Assembly (NCBI GenBank): GCA_014055465.1
Contig: WIAF01000001.1
Coordinates: forward strand, 744,001-808,000
From: Nitrospira sp. CR1.1
Lineage (GTDB): Bacteria > Nitrospirota > Nitrospiria > Nitrospirales > Nitrospiraceae
Reading direction: 5' to 3'
DNA: 64,000 bases
Within the stretch, counting starts at the first letter, position 1; each line of letters opens with the position of its first letter. Position numbers and translations under genes: made by a program. This document shows, in pieces, positions 17,125 to 25,992 of this stretch. The notes beneath the pieces are model-generated. The model had not been told where the DNA came from. It did no database searches and saw nothing but the letters and a program-made list of their open reading frames with translations.

Positions 17125-17943
17125 ATGAATAGGTATCGCATCAAGCCACGTTGCCGTCCGGCCCTCAAACGGTTCGATCCCGACGACACCGGGTCCTACA
17201 AAAAGAATGAGGCCGGGAAAGCTAACGCCAAATCTGCGACGGCCGGCCTCATCGCGAAGCTCGATCAGTTGCAGGAACGCCTCTACGCCAACCGTACGCG
17301 GGCATTGCTGATCATCCTGCAAGGCATGGACACGAGCGGAAAGGACGGCACGATCAAGCATGTCATGTCCGGCGTGAACCCGCAGGGATGCCGCGTGGCC
17401 TCCTTTAAGGCGCCGACCGAAAAGGAACTTGAGCAGGATTTTCTGTGGCGGATCCACCAGGAAGTGCCGCCCAAGGGGTACATCGGAATTTTCAACCGGT
17501 CTCAGTATGAAGACGTGTTGATCACGCGGGTGCACGGTCTGGTCTCGAAGAGCGTCGTCACCCGGCGATTCAATCAGATCAATGAATTCGAAGAGCTCTT
17601 GGTCGAAGACGGCACGGCGATTATCAAATTGTTCCTGCACATTTCCAAAGACGAGCAAAAGGAGCGTCTCACTGAACGCATCTGTGACCCCGAGAAGCGC
17701 TGGAAATTCAGCGAGGGTGATCTGGAAGAGCGGAAACTCTGGGACGGCTACATGACGGCGTTCGAAGATGTCATGGCTGCGACCAGCACTGAGCGGGCTC
17801 CCTGGTACATTGTGCCTGCGAATCGCAAATGGTATCGGAATCTGGTTGTCGCGGAGCTCGTGGTGCAGGCGCTCAGTGCGATGAATCTGTCGACTCCTCC
17901 GGCTCCCAGAGGGGTGAATTTTGATGAACTGACTATTGACTGA
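17125..17943 (+). CDS. ppk2: Polyphosphate kinase 2 family protein
   Basis: This 272-aa protein has a P-loop (LQGMDTSGKDGTIKHVM, residues about 66-82), the Walker-B-like RSQYEDVL and the lid and C-terminal block NRKWYRNLVVAELVV, all typical of PPK2. PPK2 enzymes make nucleoside di- or triphosphates from polyphosphate or the reverse; the short single-domain form usually favours nucleotide phosphorylation. The start at 17125 is preceded by GGGAGGTA. Adjacency to trehalose synthesis suggests a link to stress and energy reserves, which is inferred only from position. Confidence 0.93.
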   Translation: MNRYRIKPRCRPALKRFDPDDTGSYKKNEAGKANAKSATAGLIAKLDQLQERLYANRTRALLIILQGMDTSGKDGTIKHVMSGVNPQGCRVASFKAPTEKELEQDFLWRIHQEVPPKGYIGIFNRSQYEDVLITRVHGLVSKSVVTRRFNQINEFEELLVEDGTAIIKLFLHISKDEQKERLTERICDPEKRWKFSEGDLEERKLWDGYMTAFEDVMAATSTERAPWYIVPANRKWYRNLVVAELVVQALSAMNLSTPPAPRGVNFDELTID

Positions 17944-17965
17944 TGCCGGTATGCCCAGAAGTCAT

Positions 17966-17995
17966 CTGGCATCGCCGGTAGACCTCGGCTACACT
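17966..17995 (+). promoter_or_regulatory. Candidate promoter of the DUF4412 pair
   Basis: CTGGCA and TACACT are separated by exactly 18 bases, about 45 bases before the start at 18040. The spacing and first hexamer equal those at 8266-8292, and a similar CTCGGTTACACTG stretch precedes the gene at 21953. It may be a local housekeeping promoter type. Confidence 0.4.
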
Positions 17996-18039
17996 GAAAC
18001 GCCTGAGTCGTGGGGTGCCCTTAACCAGGAGCGTTGAGT

Positions 18040-18918
18040 ATGCGAATGAAACCGGCTCTTTTCGTTGGTCTGGTCCTGAGCCTGACGTCCCTTCCCGCTC
18101 GCGCAGGAGATTTTGAAGGCGTGCTCCATATGAAAACCAGCCATGTGGAGACCGGTGCCTCAAGCACCATGGATTGGTATCTCAAAGGCGACAGGGGGCG
18201 TGTGGAAATGTCGCGGACGGATGGCCAGATGCAGGTCATGCTATTTGACGGCAAGACCAGGACCATGCAGATGGCGATGCCGGGACAGAAATCGTATATG
18301 GAAATCAGTCTCGAGGGAGAGCGCGGTGAGCCCCTCAAGGAAGCCCTTGAAGGGCAACGCGTTGAACGCACCGGCAAGACCGACAGCATTGCGGGGTATC
18401 GCTGTGAGGTATGGCGGATCACTGACAAGGAGCAGCATCGCGTGAAGAGCGATCTCTGCGTGGCAAAAGGATTCGGGAAGGCCGCCACGTTCTGGATCGA
18501 TCCGAAGGTAGCGCGGCGATCCTCCCAGCCCGGTTGGGTCAAGCAGCTGGTTGAAGAAGGCGGCTTCGGTCTTCGGAGCATCCACTATGATGCGGCGGGT
18601 AAGGAATCCATTCGCATGGAAGTGACGGGCATCGACAAGAAAAATCTGGACTCGAGCCTGTTCGCCTTTCCCGCCGACTGGGCGAAGCAAGACCTGTCGG
18701 GTATGCAGGAGCGGCTGAAGGCCATGCGAGAGCGGAAGAGGGAAGGCGGGGCGGATGTCTCGAAGATGATCGAGGACATGAAGACGCGCAAAGCTGCGCG
18801 AGGCAAGAGCGCCGAGGCTCCCGGAGGCGACGAGCCGCCGCCGGATCTGAAAGAGCTGATGAAGCAGTTGGGCGAGGCAATGAAGAAACAGCAGCCGCCA
18901 TCGCAGGGCGGACAATAG
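18040..18918 (+). CDS. Exported DUF4412-containing protein, copy 1
   Basis: This 292-aa protein begins with a signal peptide (MRMKPALFVGLVLSLTSLPARA, then G). A lipoprotein-localisation-factor-like beta domain follows, with DWYLKGDRGRVEMSRTDGQ, MQVMLFDGKTRTM and YEVWRI-like strands, as in DUF4412. The C-terminal 70 residues are highly charged and rich in Lys/Arg/Gln, probably disordered. AGGAG lies 8 bases before the chosen ATG. The next gene, a paralog, starts 4 bases after the stop. A role in envelope lipid or metal handling is only a guess. Confidence 0.8.
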   Translation: MRMKPALFVGLVLSLTSLPARAGDFEGVLHMKTSHVETGASSTMDWYLKGDRGRVEMSRTDGQMQVMLFDGKTRTMQMAMPGQKSYMEISLEGERGEPLKEALEGQRVERTGKTDSIAGYRCEVWRITDKEQHRVKSDLCVAKGFGKAATFWIDPKVARRSSQPGWVKQLVEEGGFGLRSIHYDAAGKESIRMEVTGIDKKNLDSSLFAFPADWAKQDLSGMQERLKAMRERKREGGADVSKMIEDMKTRKAARGKSAEAPGGDEPPPDLKELMKQLGEAMKKQQPPSQGGQ

Positions 18919-18922
18919 TCCG

Positions 18923-19654
18923 ATGCGTCTGTGTCGAAAAGGGCGGAACGTGCGTGCTGTCATGGCGGGCCTGTTGGGAGGCCTGCTGCTGGCCGGCATC
19001 GCCACGGCGGGCGATTTCGAGGGCATCATTGTCTTGAGCGAAACGAGCGAAGGGACGACCGTTCAGCGGCGATGGTTCCTGAAGGGCGACAGGCTGCGCT
19101 TTGAAGAAACCGGCCCGGATGCGGAGAACAACGCCATGATTTTCGACGCCAAGAAGAAAGTGATGTACAGCCTTCTGCACGACGAGCGGATGTATCTGGA
19201 GATTTCCACCGCAGAAAGTTCGAAGGGCGCGCCGGAGGCTATTGATGACATCGTGGTCATGAAGACCGGCGCTAGCGACAAAGCGGCTGGATATACGTGC
19301 GAGATCTATCGAACCAACGACAAGTCCGATGGCAGTACCGGCGAGGTCTGCATGGCGAGAGGGATCAGCAACGCCGCCCTGTCCGGAATGATGAGCGCGC
19401 AGGCGGGGGGTGCTTCGCTGCTCCCGGTCTGGATGCAGGAGATGTTTAAGGATGGAGGGTTCCCGATCAAGGGCGTGGACCGCAATGGCCAGGGAAAGGA
19501 AGAAGCGCGCTGGGAAGCCGTGACTATCGAAAAGAAACACCTCGAGGACAAATTGTTTGTCCCGCCCGCCGGCTATCACAAACAGGATATGACCGTCATC
19601 ACGCCGGAGTCTGCCAGTGACCCGAAACCGGGTCCCTCCATGAGAGGACGGTAG
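18923..19654 (+). CDS. Exported DUF4412-containing protein, copy 2
   Basis: The 243-aa protein is a tandem paralog of the preceding gene. It has a signal-like N-terminus (AVMAGLLGGLLLAGIATAG), DFEGIIVLSE matching DFEGVLHMK, WFLKGDRLRFEETGPDAEN, then NAMIFDAKKKVMYSLL. It keeps paired cysteines in the ICE/CEIYRTND and VCMARGISNAAL segments, equivalent to the CEVWRITDKE and LCVAKGFGKAA segments of copy 1. It lacks the charged tail. Near-contiguity indicates one transcript. Its function is unknown. Confidence 0.8.
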   Translation: MRLCRKGRNVRAVMAGLLGGLLLAGIATAGDFEGIIVLSETSEGTTVQRRWFLKGDRLRFEETGPDAENNAMIFDAKKKVMYSLLHDERMYLEISTAESSKGAPEAIDDIVVMKTGASDKAAGYTCEIYRTNDKSDGSTGEVCMARGISNAALSGMMSAQAGGASLLPVWMQEMFKDGGFPIKGVDRNGQGKEEARWEAVTIEKKHLEDKLFVPPAGYHKQDMTVITPESASDPKPGPSMRGR

Positions 19655-19698
19655 GCGGCGCGCGATCCGATGAAGGATGGGGCTAGGCATTCCCCCTG

Positions 19699-19727
19699 TT
19701 GACAAGATTTTTCGAGGAGCGTAGATA
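19699..19727 (+). promoter_or_regulatory. Promoter of small transcription unit A
   Basis: TTGACA (19699-19704), a 17-base spacer and TAGATA (19722-19727). The segment TGTTGACA and the GGAGCGTA at the spacer end are repeated in unit B, so the promoter is part of the duplicated unit. Confidence 0.6.
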
Positions 19728-19833
19728 GGATTTGCGGCCCGAATTTCCATTGTCCCGAGTGGAAGACCGGACAGACCGCGCGGCTGTCATCTAGATCTTC
19801 CACACATTCCCTAACCAGAGAGGAGGGTGGACG

Positions 19834-19878
19834 ATGACCGATATTACGCCACCTGGCCTGTACGGCCTGTCGAGCTGA
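19834..19878 (+). CDS. 14-aa peptide ORF of unit A
   Basis: ATG at 19834 follows a GGAGGG ribosome site by a few bases and opens a 14-codon frame, MTDITPPGLYGLSS, ended by TGA. The paralogous unit B encodes MEELTPPDYNGPQS from an equivalent position, also after GGAGG. The shared pattern M-x-[DE]-[IL]-T-P-P-x3-G-x2-S, the same length and the same stop context (TGAAGGCG) suggest that the peptide or its translation matters. It could be a peptide product, a leader peptide or part of a dual-function RNA. I recognise no known family. Confidence 0.45.
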   Translation: MTDITPPGLYGLSS

Positions 19879-20120
19879 AGGCGTAAGTCTCGTCGGTTTG
19901 CCAACCGGTTCTCCATCACATATGCCACACGGCATTCCACGATGCGCAAAACGCGCGTCCAGGCTTCATGCCTCCGAGTGGAGAACGTGGTTGACCATTG
20001 TGAAGCGTCACAGGTCGGTGTGTCGGCTAGTCCGCCGGCGAGATGCTTCCGCCGTTGATCAACTCGGCTGGTCTCGGAAGGGCCGCGACATACACAGGGT
20101 GGTCGGCGTCCTAAGCGCCG

Positions 20121-20153
20121 CACGCGGGCTCCCGTTAGACACGGGGGCCCGTG
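20121..20153 (+). terminator. Terminator-like hairpin of unit A
   Basis: CGGGCTCCCGT pairs with ACACGGGGGCCCG (one mismatch), closing unit A about 240 bases after the 14-codon ORF. Directly before it stands GGCGTCCTAAGCGCC, a small stem-loop that unit B repeats with one change (T to C in the loop). The T-run is weak (TGTTGTAT). Confidence 0.55.
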
Positions 20154-20212
20154 TTGTATCGGGCGAAATGGACAGGTGGAATGAGGAAACATGACTAGGG
20201 CCAATTTTTCTG

Positions 20213-20241
20213 TTGACAGAGTTTTCTAAGGAGCGTAAGAG
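20213..20241 (+). promoter_or_regulatory. Promoter of small transcription unit B
   Basis: TTGACA (20213-20218), a 17-base spacer and TAAGAG (20236-20241). The context TGTTGACA and GGAGCGTA equals that of unit A. The -10 box is weaker than that of unit A. Confidence 0.5.
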
Positions 20242-20343
20242 GGAAATCGTAAGTTTCGAGGGCTGTGTTAACCGTGACGAGGCGATGAACAGTGCGCGCC
20301 TGTTCGGGGGACCTCGCCACTCCTCAACCGGGGAGGTTCACGC

Positions 20344-20388
20344 ATGGAAGAACTTACGCCGCCGGACTACAACGGCCCGCAGAGTTGA
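20344..20388 (+). CDS. 14-aa peptide ORF of unit B
   Basis: ATG 20344 opens MEELTPPDYNGPQS, stop TGA 20386-20388, with GGGGAGG 8 bases upstream. CTCC at about 20320 can pair with this GGAGG, so the ribosome site may be sequestered. The hairpin right after the ORF is TCGGTC/GACCGA here and CGGTT/AACCG in unit A. The paired positions change together, which is evidence for a conserved RNA structure as well as a conserved ORF. The function is unknown. Confidence 0.45.
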   Translation: MEELTPPDYNGPQS

Positions 20389-20619
20389 AGGCGGGCTGAT
20401 CGTCGGTCGTGTTGACCGATCCTTCACTGGCTTGTGTCTCTTGACACTATCCGATCAAAGGATAATAGCCATTTCGAAAAGAAGGATTGAGGGCAAACAC
20501 GAGGCACACCAGAATCCTGGGAAAAAACTTCCCCCGACGAACATCCTGTATCCTATCCTCTCAAACGGGTCTTGTGAGTCCAAACAACCTATTGTGACTG
20601 TAGGCGTCCCAAGCGCCGA

Positions 20620-20665
20620 CCACGGGCGACCTCCCACCGTAGTGTAGGGTCGCCCGTGGCATTTT
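20620..20665 (+). terminator. Rho-independent terminator of unit B
   Basis: CCACGGGCGACC and GGTCGCCCGTGG form a perfect 12-bp stem with a 16-base loop, followed by CATTTTC. The conserved GGCGTCCCAAGCGCC stem-loop lies just before it. No gene or repeat is supported between here and the glycerophosphodiesterase stop at 20905. Confidence 0.8.
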
Positions 20666-20904
20666 CATCCCTGATCGTGTTTGTTGGTCTGGCATCCCTT
20701 CCCTCGGCCTACACACCGACCCATCTACATCGAGTTTTCATGGTGCCGCGGAGATAGCCTAGATGTGTCCCCTTCATCCGGGTGGCGTCCGACGCGTTCT
20801 TCCGGATGGTGGTCGCTTGACGGAGGACAACGCGCCATGTCGGCGGTCTGCCGGTGGTCAACGAACGGCTGCGCCCGGTTTGTCACTGTCGGTCGATGGT
20901 GTGG

Positions 20905-21693
20905 TCAGATGCGGTCCGGAAAGTCTGACACAATTCCGTCTACGCCCAAGTCACACATGCGCCGGATATCCTTCGGATCGTTGACGGTATAGGCAAAGAC
21001 CTGCCGACCGAGGTCGTGATAAGTCTGGAGCAGTGCGGGTGTGATCGTCGAATAGTGCAGTCCGACGTGAGAGGCATGAAGGGCAACCACCTCGGCAACG
21101 GGGTCCTGTGGGAGATGGCGATGGTGCAGCACCATGATCTGTGCTGCCGGATCAGCCTGTCGCACGCGATGGAGTTCCGCAATCAGAAACGAGGCATAGA
21201 TGAGCGAATTGGAAAAGCCGACGCGTTTCACAATCGCGCAGGCCTCGTTGCCGATACCCTCTACTTTCAATTCGAGAATGACTCCGATGGCCCGTCCGGA
21301 GATATCCAGCGCTTCTTCTAGCGTGGGAATACGCTGCCAATTGCCCGCGTCCAGCCGTTGAACCTGCTCCAGCGACATCTCGGCGAGACTGCCGGATTTG
21401 TTGGTGGTGCGATCGATCGTCTCATCGTGCAGCAAGACGAGATGGCCGTCGCTGGTTTCGCGCAGGTCGATCTCAACGAAATCTGCGTGAAATGATCGAG
21501 CTTTCCAAATGGCGGCCAGAGTATTTTCAGGAGCGTGGCCGGCGGCTCCGCGATGACCGATGCGAAGGACGGAAGGGATAGCGACCTCGCGTGAGAAGGT
21601 CTGAAGCGATCTCCCCGCTGTACCCCACTGGGCTCGGGGAGGGGCTTTCTTTTCGAGCCGCACTTCCCTACCATATTTCGCGTATCTCTGCAA
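20905..21693 (-). CDS. Glycerophosphodiester phosphodiesterase
   Basis: This enzyme hydrolyses glycerophosphodiesters to an alcohol and glycerol-3-phosphate. The core (from VLRIGHRGAAGHAPENTLAA) has the catalytic HRG and PENT motifs, EIDLRETSDGHLVLLHDETIDRTT with the metal ligands, the strand ELK, and a C-terminal VNDPKDIRRMCDLGVDGIVSDFPD. The first 40 residues are not typical of the family. The TTG start at 21693 and a GTG at 21663 are both weak, so the true N-terminus is uncertain. It shows no signal peptide and is probably cytosolic. It is transcribed alone on the minus strand. Confidence 0.9.
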   Translation of the reverse strand: MQRYAKYGREVRLEKKAPPRAQWGTAGRSLQTFSREVAIPSVLRIGHRGAAGHAPENTLAAIWKARSFHADFVEIDLRETSDGHLVLLHDETIDRTTNKSGSLAEMSLEQVQRLDAGNWQRIPTLEEALDISGRAIGVILELKVEGIGNEACAIVKRVGFSNSLIYASFLIAELHRVRQADPAAQIMVLHHRHLPQDPVAEVVALHASHVGLHYSTITPALLQTYHDLGRQVFAYTVNDPKDIRRMCDLGVDGIVSDFPDRI

Positions 21694-21952
21694 AGAGTTG
21701 TCAAGTAGCCTGGTTGTTGTGTGGCGTTGGCGAGGGAGGAAGACGGATGCCGACTCAGTTCAATCCGGATTATCCAACAAGATTGGGAGGCCGTGAGGGA
21801 GGCGCCGTGACGAGCGCTCTATTACCAGTATTTATTGAGCCTTCATATTGATCCTCCCCCCTCTTCCTAGATTTACTTAATCGCCTCGGTTACACTGTCG
21901 TCGGGTTCCGTACACCTCCTTCGATTCGTGGCCATACTCCGAAGCGTTTGCG

Positions 21953-22699
21953 ATGACCGCTAAGCTCACGCAGAAACTCTTTGCGCTCCTGTTGCTCCTG
22001 GTGCCCCTGTCTCTATGGGCCGCATCGGACCTGGATTATCAAAATCGTGGAGATCGTTTCGAAGGCGTCAGGCCAAGGCCGGTCTCCGGCTACGATATCG
22101 AAGTCATCTCCGCCCTGGTGGATTATCACGAGCCGGCTGAGCAACTGCCCGACCAGCTTCGGGTCGCATTCTACCTCCAAGGTCAGGCTCCCGTTCATCT
22201 GACTGTCCGGGAACAGGATTACCGGCTGTACTATTGGCTCGACAGGGTGAAACCGGCGAAGGACTGGCAGGCCAAGTCGGTCAATGAGTTTACATGGCCG
22301 ACCGGTGCGGTGTTGCGGCAGTTGGATCAGAAACTCAACCTGTACGAGTTGGGCGTGCTGATTCGCCTTCGAAAGGACACGCCTGCCTCGGTCGAGGACA
22401 TTGCGCCGGCCATCCTTTACCATGCGCGGCCGCCCGAGAAGGTCGGCGGCTATCTCTTCACCATGAAGACCAACGGAGATGCGCGGCTTTCCTGCAAGGT
22501 CTATCGGGAAGGAGAACCGGCCGAACTCATGGCGCAAACCTTTCGCCGAAATCCCGGCGGCCGCCCGTTCACTGTCCGATGGGATGCGGGAGGCGCGCAG
22601 GAAGGGTACTATCGCCTGGTCTGTAACGGCTATTTTCTCGACACGAGCCAGCCCCTGCAGCAGACCGTGCGGTTCTTTCACAGGTCTGCGGTCCGATAG
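21953..22699 (+). CDS. Exported protein of unknown function upstream of the TIR gene
   Basis: The 248-aa protein begins with a signal peptide (KLFALLLLLVPLSLWAAS). The mature part is beta-rich and without a domain that I recognise. It contains LHVTVREQDYRLYYWLD-like strands (residues about 80-100) and two cysteines near the C-terminus (LSCKVYRE, RLVCNGYF) that could pair in the periplasm. It ends 27 bases before the TIR gene on the same strand and is probably the first gene of the TIR/DGR-target operon. A TTACACTG promoter-like element lies about 60 bases upstream. Confidence 0.75.
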   Translation: MTAKLTQKLFALLLLLVPLSLWAASDLDYQNRGDRFEGVRPRPVSGYDIEVISALVDYHEPAEQLPDQLRVAFYLQGQAPVHLTVREQDYRLYYWLDRVKPAKDWQAKSVNEFTWPTGAVLRQLDQKLNLYELGVLIRLRKDTPASVEDIAPAILYHARPPEKVGGYLFTMKTNGDARLSCKVYREGEPAELMAQTFRRNPGGRPFTVRWDAGGAQEGYYRLVCNGYFLDTSQPLQQTVRFFHRSAVR

Positions 22700-22726
22700 C
22701 GGGCGATGGACGCTTGATTACCGCCC

Positions 22727-24271
22727 ATGAGCGACATCTTCATCAGCTATTCGAGCAAAGACCGTCCTTGGGTCGAACAGTTCGCCAAAACGCTGGGATC
22801 GTACGGCTGGTCCGTGTGGTGGGATCGCAACATTCCCACCGGGGGGTCGTTTAACGCAGTGATCAGACAGGAACTCAGAGCGGCCAAGTGCGCGATTGTC
22901 GTGTGGTCCAAACATTCTGTCGATTCTGAGTGGGTCCAAGCGGAAGCCGATGAGGCCAAGAAACAGGACAAGTACCTCCCCGTCAGGATCGATGAGAGTG
23001 AAATCCCGCTTGGCTTTACCCAGCGGACGTTTCAATCGCTTGTGGATTGGCAGGAGGGTGTCGATCACCCAGGATTTGCACAACTCCTCAAAGACATTGA
23101 ACGGCTGGTTAAGAGTTCGCCACAGAGAATTGCAATTGGCTCCAAGTACTGGTGGCAGCGGGTCTCTCCCCTCTGGCTGGTGAGCCTGCCGCCTGTGCTG
23201 GCGGGAGTGATTGTGATCGGGCTCATGTTCTGGCCCATTGCCGCGCGGGTCCAGGTGGAGTTGACGACGGAGCGGGTGGAGTTTGAGGTTGGGGCGATGG
23301 AGCAAGGCAAGACGACCTTGGGCGAACTTGATGTCCGCTCGATCGCAATCGAGAAATTTGCCACTCTTACTTTTGAGCCGGAATCCGTCGAAGTGGCCGA
23401 TCCGTCGCAATATCAGGTCAAGACCGATGACTTTCCTGCCGCAGCCTGGAAGACCCTCAGCGTCGCGAGTTCGAAAGTCATACTGGCTGCCAAGGACCAG
23501 ACGCGACATCCGAGGATGACGGTGGAAGGACAGAACGGCGATGGTCAGGGGACCATCCACCTCGACTCCATGGTCGTGGCGGATGGAACGCGCGTCACGT
23601 TGGAAACACGCGGTGGCAAGAACGAGGGGCTGACGGTGAAAGTTGCGGGGCAGGAGAACATCAACCTGTCATTGCACGAGCCATTCAAGGTGATCGCGGA
23701 CCATGTGGAGCTGCGAGGCGTTGCCGATCCCCTCTTTCAGAGGAATGACGAACTCACCTATCGAGTCACCTTGCCGGAACGGGCCCCCTGGATCGAGATC
23801 GTTGTGCAACCGGATGGTCTGGTTCTTTCGCCGACCCTCGCCTCCGGTCAATCCGCGACGCCGATCTTCAAGACGATCCCGGTCAGGACGTTGGACTTCA
23901 CCAGACAGGATTCATCCGGTGAGCGGGTCAGTGCGCTGACCGGGCAAGGCACGATTACGTTTCCGGATTATCCGCATCTCGGGAGCGTCCCACTCAAAGT
24001 AGATGAAGCCATCGGCTTGGAGCGGCTGGACAAATTCACGATCGAGCGCGTCACCCTGCCTCCTGAAGGCAACGGAATGGCAGTGGTCGGCTATGGCATG
24101 GCCAAGCAGATCCGCACGAAAACGGGCCAGCTTCCGATTCAGCGGCACCGCCTCACCGCGTTCGACGCCCTGTGGCACAACGCGAGACTGGCGGTATTCT
24201 TCACGATCGTGGCTGCGGTCTTCACGACCAGCCTGGGCGCCTATCGACTCTGGAAGGAGTTCAAAAGGTGA
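22727..24271 (+). CDS. Membrane-spanning TIR-domain protein
   Basis: The 514-aa protein opens with a TIR domain (residues 1-130): MSDIFISYSSKDRPWVEQFA, WSVWWDRNIPTGG and SEWVQAEADEAKKQ, where E73 fits the catalytic glutamate of NAD-cleaving bacterial TIRs. A membrane helix (about 146-170) follows, then a roughly 310-residue beta-rich extracytoplasmic region without recognisable domain. A C-terminal membrane helix (about 488-506) ends in a basic tail. The topology puts TIR in the cytosol and the large domain in the periplasm. The stop overlaps the GTG start of the DGR target gene (GTGA), so the two are translationally coupled. A defence or cell-fate effector role is inferred. Confidence 0.9.
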   Translation: MSDIFISYSSKDRPWVEQFAKTLGSYGWSVWWDRNIPTGGSFNAVIRQELRAAKCAIVVWSKHSVDSEWVQAEADEAKKQDKYLPVRIDESEIPLGFTQRTFQSLVDWQEGVDHPGFAQLLKDIERLVKSSPQRIAIGSKYWWQRVSPLWLVSLPPVLAGVIVIGLMFWPIAARVQVELTTERVEFEVGAMEQGKTTLGELDVRSIAIEKFATLTFEPESVEVADPSQYQVKTDDFPAAAWKTLSVASSKVILAAKDQTRHPRMTVEGQNGDGQGTIHLDSMVVADGTRVTLETRGGKNEGLTVKVAGQENINLSLHEPFKVIADHVELRGVADPLFQRNDELTYRVTLPERAPWIEIVVQPDGLVLSPTLASGQSATPIFKTIPVRTLDFTRQDSSGERVSALTGQGTITFPDYPHLGSVPLKVDEAIGLERLDKFTIERVTLPPEGNGMAVVGYGMAKQIRTKTGQLPIQRHRLTAFDALWHNARLAVFFTIVAAVFTTSLGAYRLWKEFKR

Positions 24272-25902
24272 CGGTGCGAATCAGGTTCGTGGCCTACCTG
24301 ATTGTGCTCCTTGGGGTGACCCAAGGTGACCTCGTCGGTGCTCAGAACATCGCGCAGCTGCAATCCGGCGTGGTCAAGATCACCGCCAAGCCACCGAGCG
24401 GAACGGCGAACATCGGCACCGGGTTTATCGTTCGGTTGGAAACCAATGTTGCCTATATCGTCACAGCGGCCCATGTGGTCGCCGGAGACGCACAGCCCAA
24501 AGTGGAGTTCTTCACTAAGCGAAACATGCCTGTGACGGCGGAGGTGCTGGGGTTGGAAGGCGACGATGAGGTGAGGGGCTTGGCCCTGCTGGTGGTGAGA
24601 GGAGCTGAAAATTTGCCGACTGGTGTCACAGCACTGGCTCTTGCAGGAGCCGCGCGCCTCTCGGGAGGAGAAGACATCCTCGTGATCGGATTCCCTCGCA
24701 ATGCTGGCCCCTGGGCCTTGATCAAGGGCAATATCTCCTCGCGGCAAGGACGCGATATCTACTTTTCTCCCTCTGTTGATTCAGGCCATTCAGGAGGGCC
24801 GGTCTTTCAAGGCGGCAAAGTGGTCGCCGTGGTCGGCGCCGGGAGCCAGTCGGTTGGTCGCGGGATTACGGTAAGGAGCGCCCAGGATTATATCGAGGGA
24901 TTTGGCATCACGGCGCAAGAAGGCACAGGCACAGCATCGGCAGGTGTCGAACCCTCGCCCCCGCCAACCACAACAGCCAAACTGGAACCGCGTCAAATGG
25001 GTCCAGATCGCGAGATCATCAGCAAGGATGGTGCGCCGATGGTGCTGATCCAGGCCGGAAGCTTCATGATGGGCAACACGAAGGACGAGGTGGATCGCGC
25101 GATTCGTGAGTGCGTCAAGGAACTCGAGAAGGATGAGAAGACTTGCGAAGGTTGGTACAACCCCGAACTGCCCCGGCATAAGGTCCAGGTGGATGCATTC
25201 TATCTCGATAAGCACGAGGTGACCAATCGGCTCTTTCAACAGTTCGTCCAAAAAACGGGCTATCGGACGACGGCTGAACAGGAAGGGAGTGCGCAAGCGT
25301 TCCTCGAAGGCAAGGGTTGGCAGGAGGTGAAGGGAGCGAACTGGCGTCAGCCGGAGGGAGGGCAGACGGTGTTTGTGTCCAACCGTGAGGAACACCCCGT
25401 TGTGTCCGTCTCGTGGGAGGATGGGGACGCCTACTGCCGATGGGCGAAGAAACGTCTGCCCACGGAGGCAGAGTTCGAATATGCCATGCGAGCAGGGACC
25501 ACGACACGCTACTGGTGGGGGAACGGCAGTCCGGGCTCGCGACGGGTGGAGAATATCGCGGACGAAGCTGCCAAGAATTTGCTGAAGGCGATCATGATCG
25601 GCTACGACGATGGTTCTGTGCGCACCGCCCCAGTCGGGTCGTACGAGGCAAATCTGTGGGGCCTGCATGATATGAGCGGAAACGTGGCAGAATGGACAGC
25701 TGATTGGTATGCGGACGACTATTACGCCAAGAGCTCGGAGCGGAATCCAAAAGGGCCCTCAAGCGGCCAGTATCGCGTGATCCGTGGCGGGTCTTGGTAC
25801 TTTGCACCACTCCTCGTACGCTCCGCTGGCCGGAACTGGCTTACTCCGGCGTACCGGGACGGCGGTATCGGGTTTCGGTGTGCCCAGGACGTTCTGAACT
25901 AA
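24268..25902 (+). CDS. DGR target: exported trypsin-like/FGE-fold protein with variable C-terminus
   Basis: The 544-aa protein has a signal peptide (1-26) and a trypsin-like domain (about 30-225) with H69 in VTAAHVV and S175 in GHSGGP. The usual Asp of the DLAL motif is replaced by Gly (RGLALLVV), so protease activity is doubtful. From about residue 255 an FGE-sulfatase fold follows (GAPMVLIQAGSFMMGNT, KRLPTEAEFEYAMRAG, NVAEWTADWY). Its last part, residues 504-541, is the variable repeat of a retroelement and forms the C-type-lectin-like ligand surface. The GTG start overlaps the TIR stop codon. It is probably a periplasmic or surface recognition protein. Confidence 0.93.
   Translation: MTVRIRFVAYLIVLLGVTQGDLVGAQNIAQLQSGVVKITAKPPSGTANIGTGFIVRLETNVAYIVTAAHVVAGDAQPKVEFFTKRNMPVTAEVLGLEGDDEVRGLALLVVRGAENLPTGVTALALAGAARLSGGEDILVIGFPRNAGPWALIKGNISSRQGRDIYFSPSVDSGHSGGPVFQGGKVVAVVGAGSQSVGRGITVRSAQDYIEGFGITAQEGTGTASAGVEPSPPPTTTAKLEPRQMGPDREIISKDGAPMVLIQAGSFMMGNTKDEVDRAIRECVKELEKDEKTCEGWYNPELPRHKVQVDAFYLDKHEVTNRLFQQFVQKTGYRTTAEQEGSAQAFLEGKGWQEVKGANWRQPEGGQTVFVSNREEHPVVSVSWEDGDAYCRWAKKRLPTEAEFEYAMRAGTTTRYWWGNGSPGSRRVENIADEAAKNLLKAIMIGYDDGSVRTAPVGSYEANLWGLHDMSGNVAEWTADWYADDYYAKSSERNPKGPSSGQYRVIRGGSWYFAPLLVRSAGRNWLTPAYRDGGIGFRCAQDVLN
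25777..25891 (+). repeat. DGR variable repeat (VR)
   Basis: These 115 bp align without gaps to the template repeat at 27461-27575. I count 23 mismatches. In 22 the template base is A; the other is a silent G-to-T. They change 13 of about 38 codons. The first 21 bases are identical in both repeats, and so is a 3' block of about 20 bases ending GTGTGCCCA, which would hold the initiation-of-mutagenic-homing site. The repeat ends 11 bases before the target gene's last base. Confidence 0.97.
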
Positions 25903-25992
25903 CCCTTTACCCTCTGTCCCTGTTACCTTTTCTCTTTTCCGTGTCCCTTCTTCATGGACAAGGCATGGTAAGGAAATCGTTCACGCATCTCG

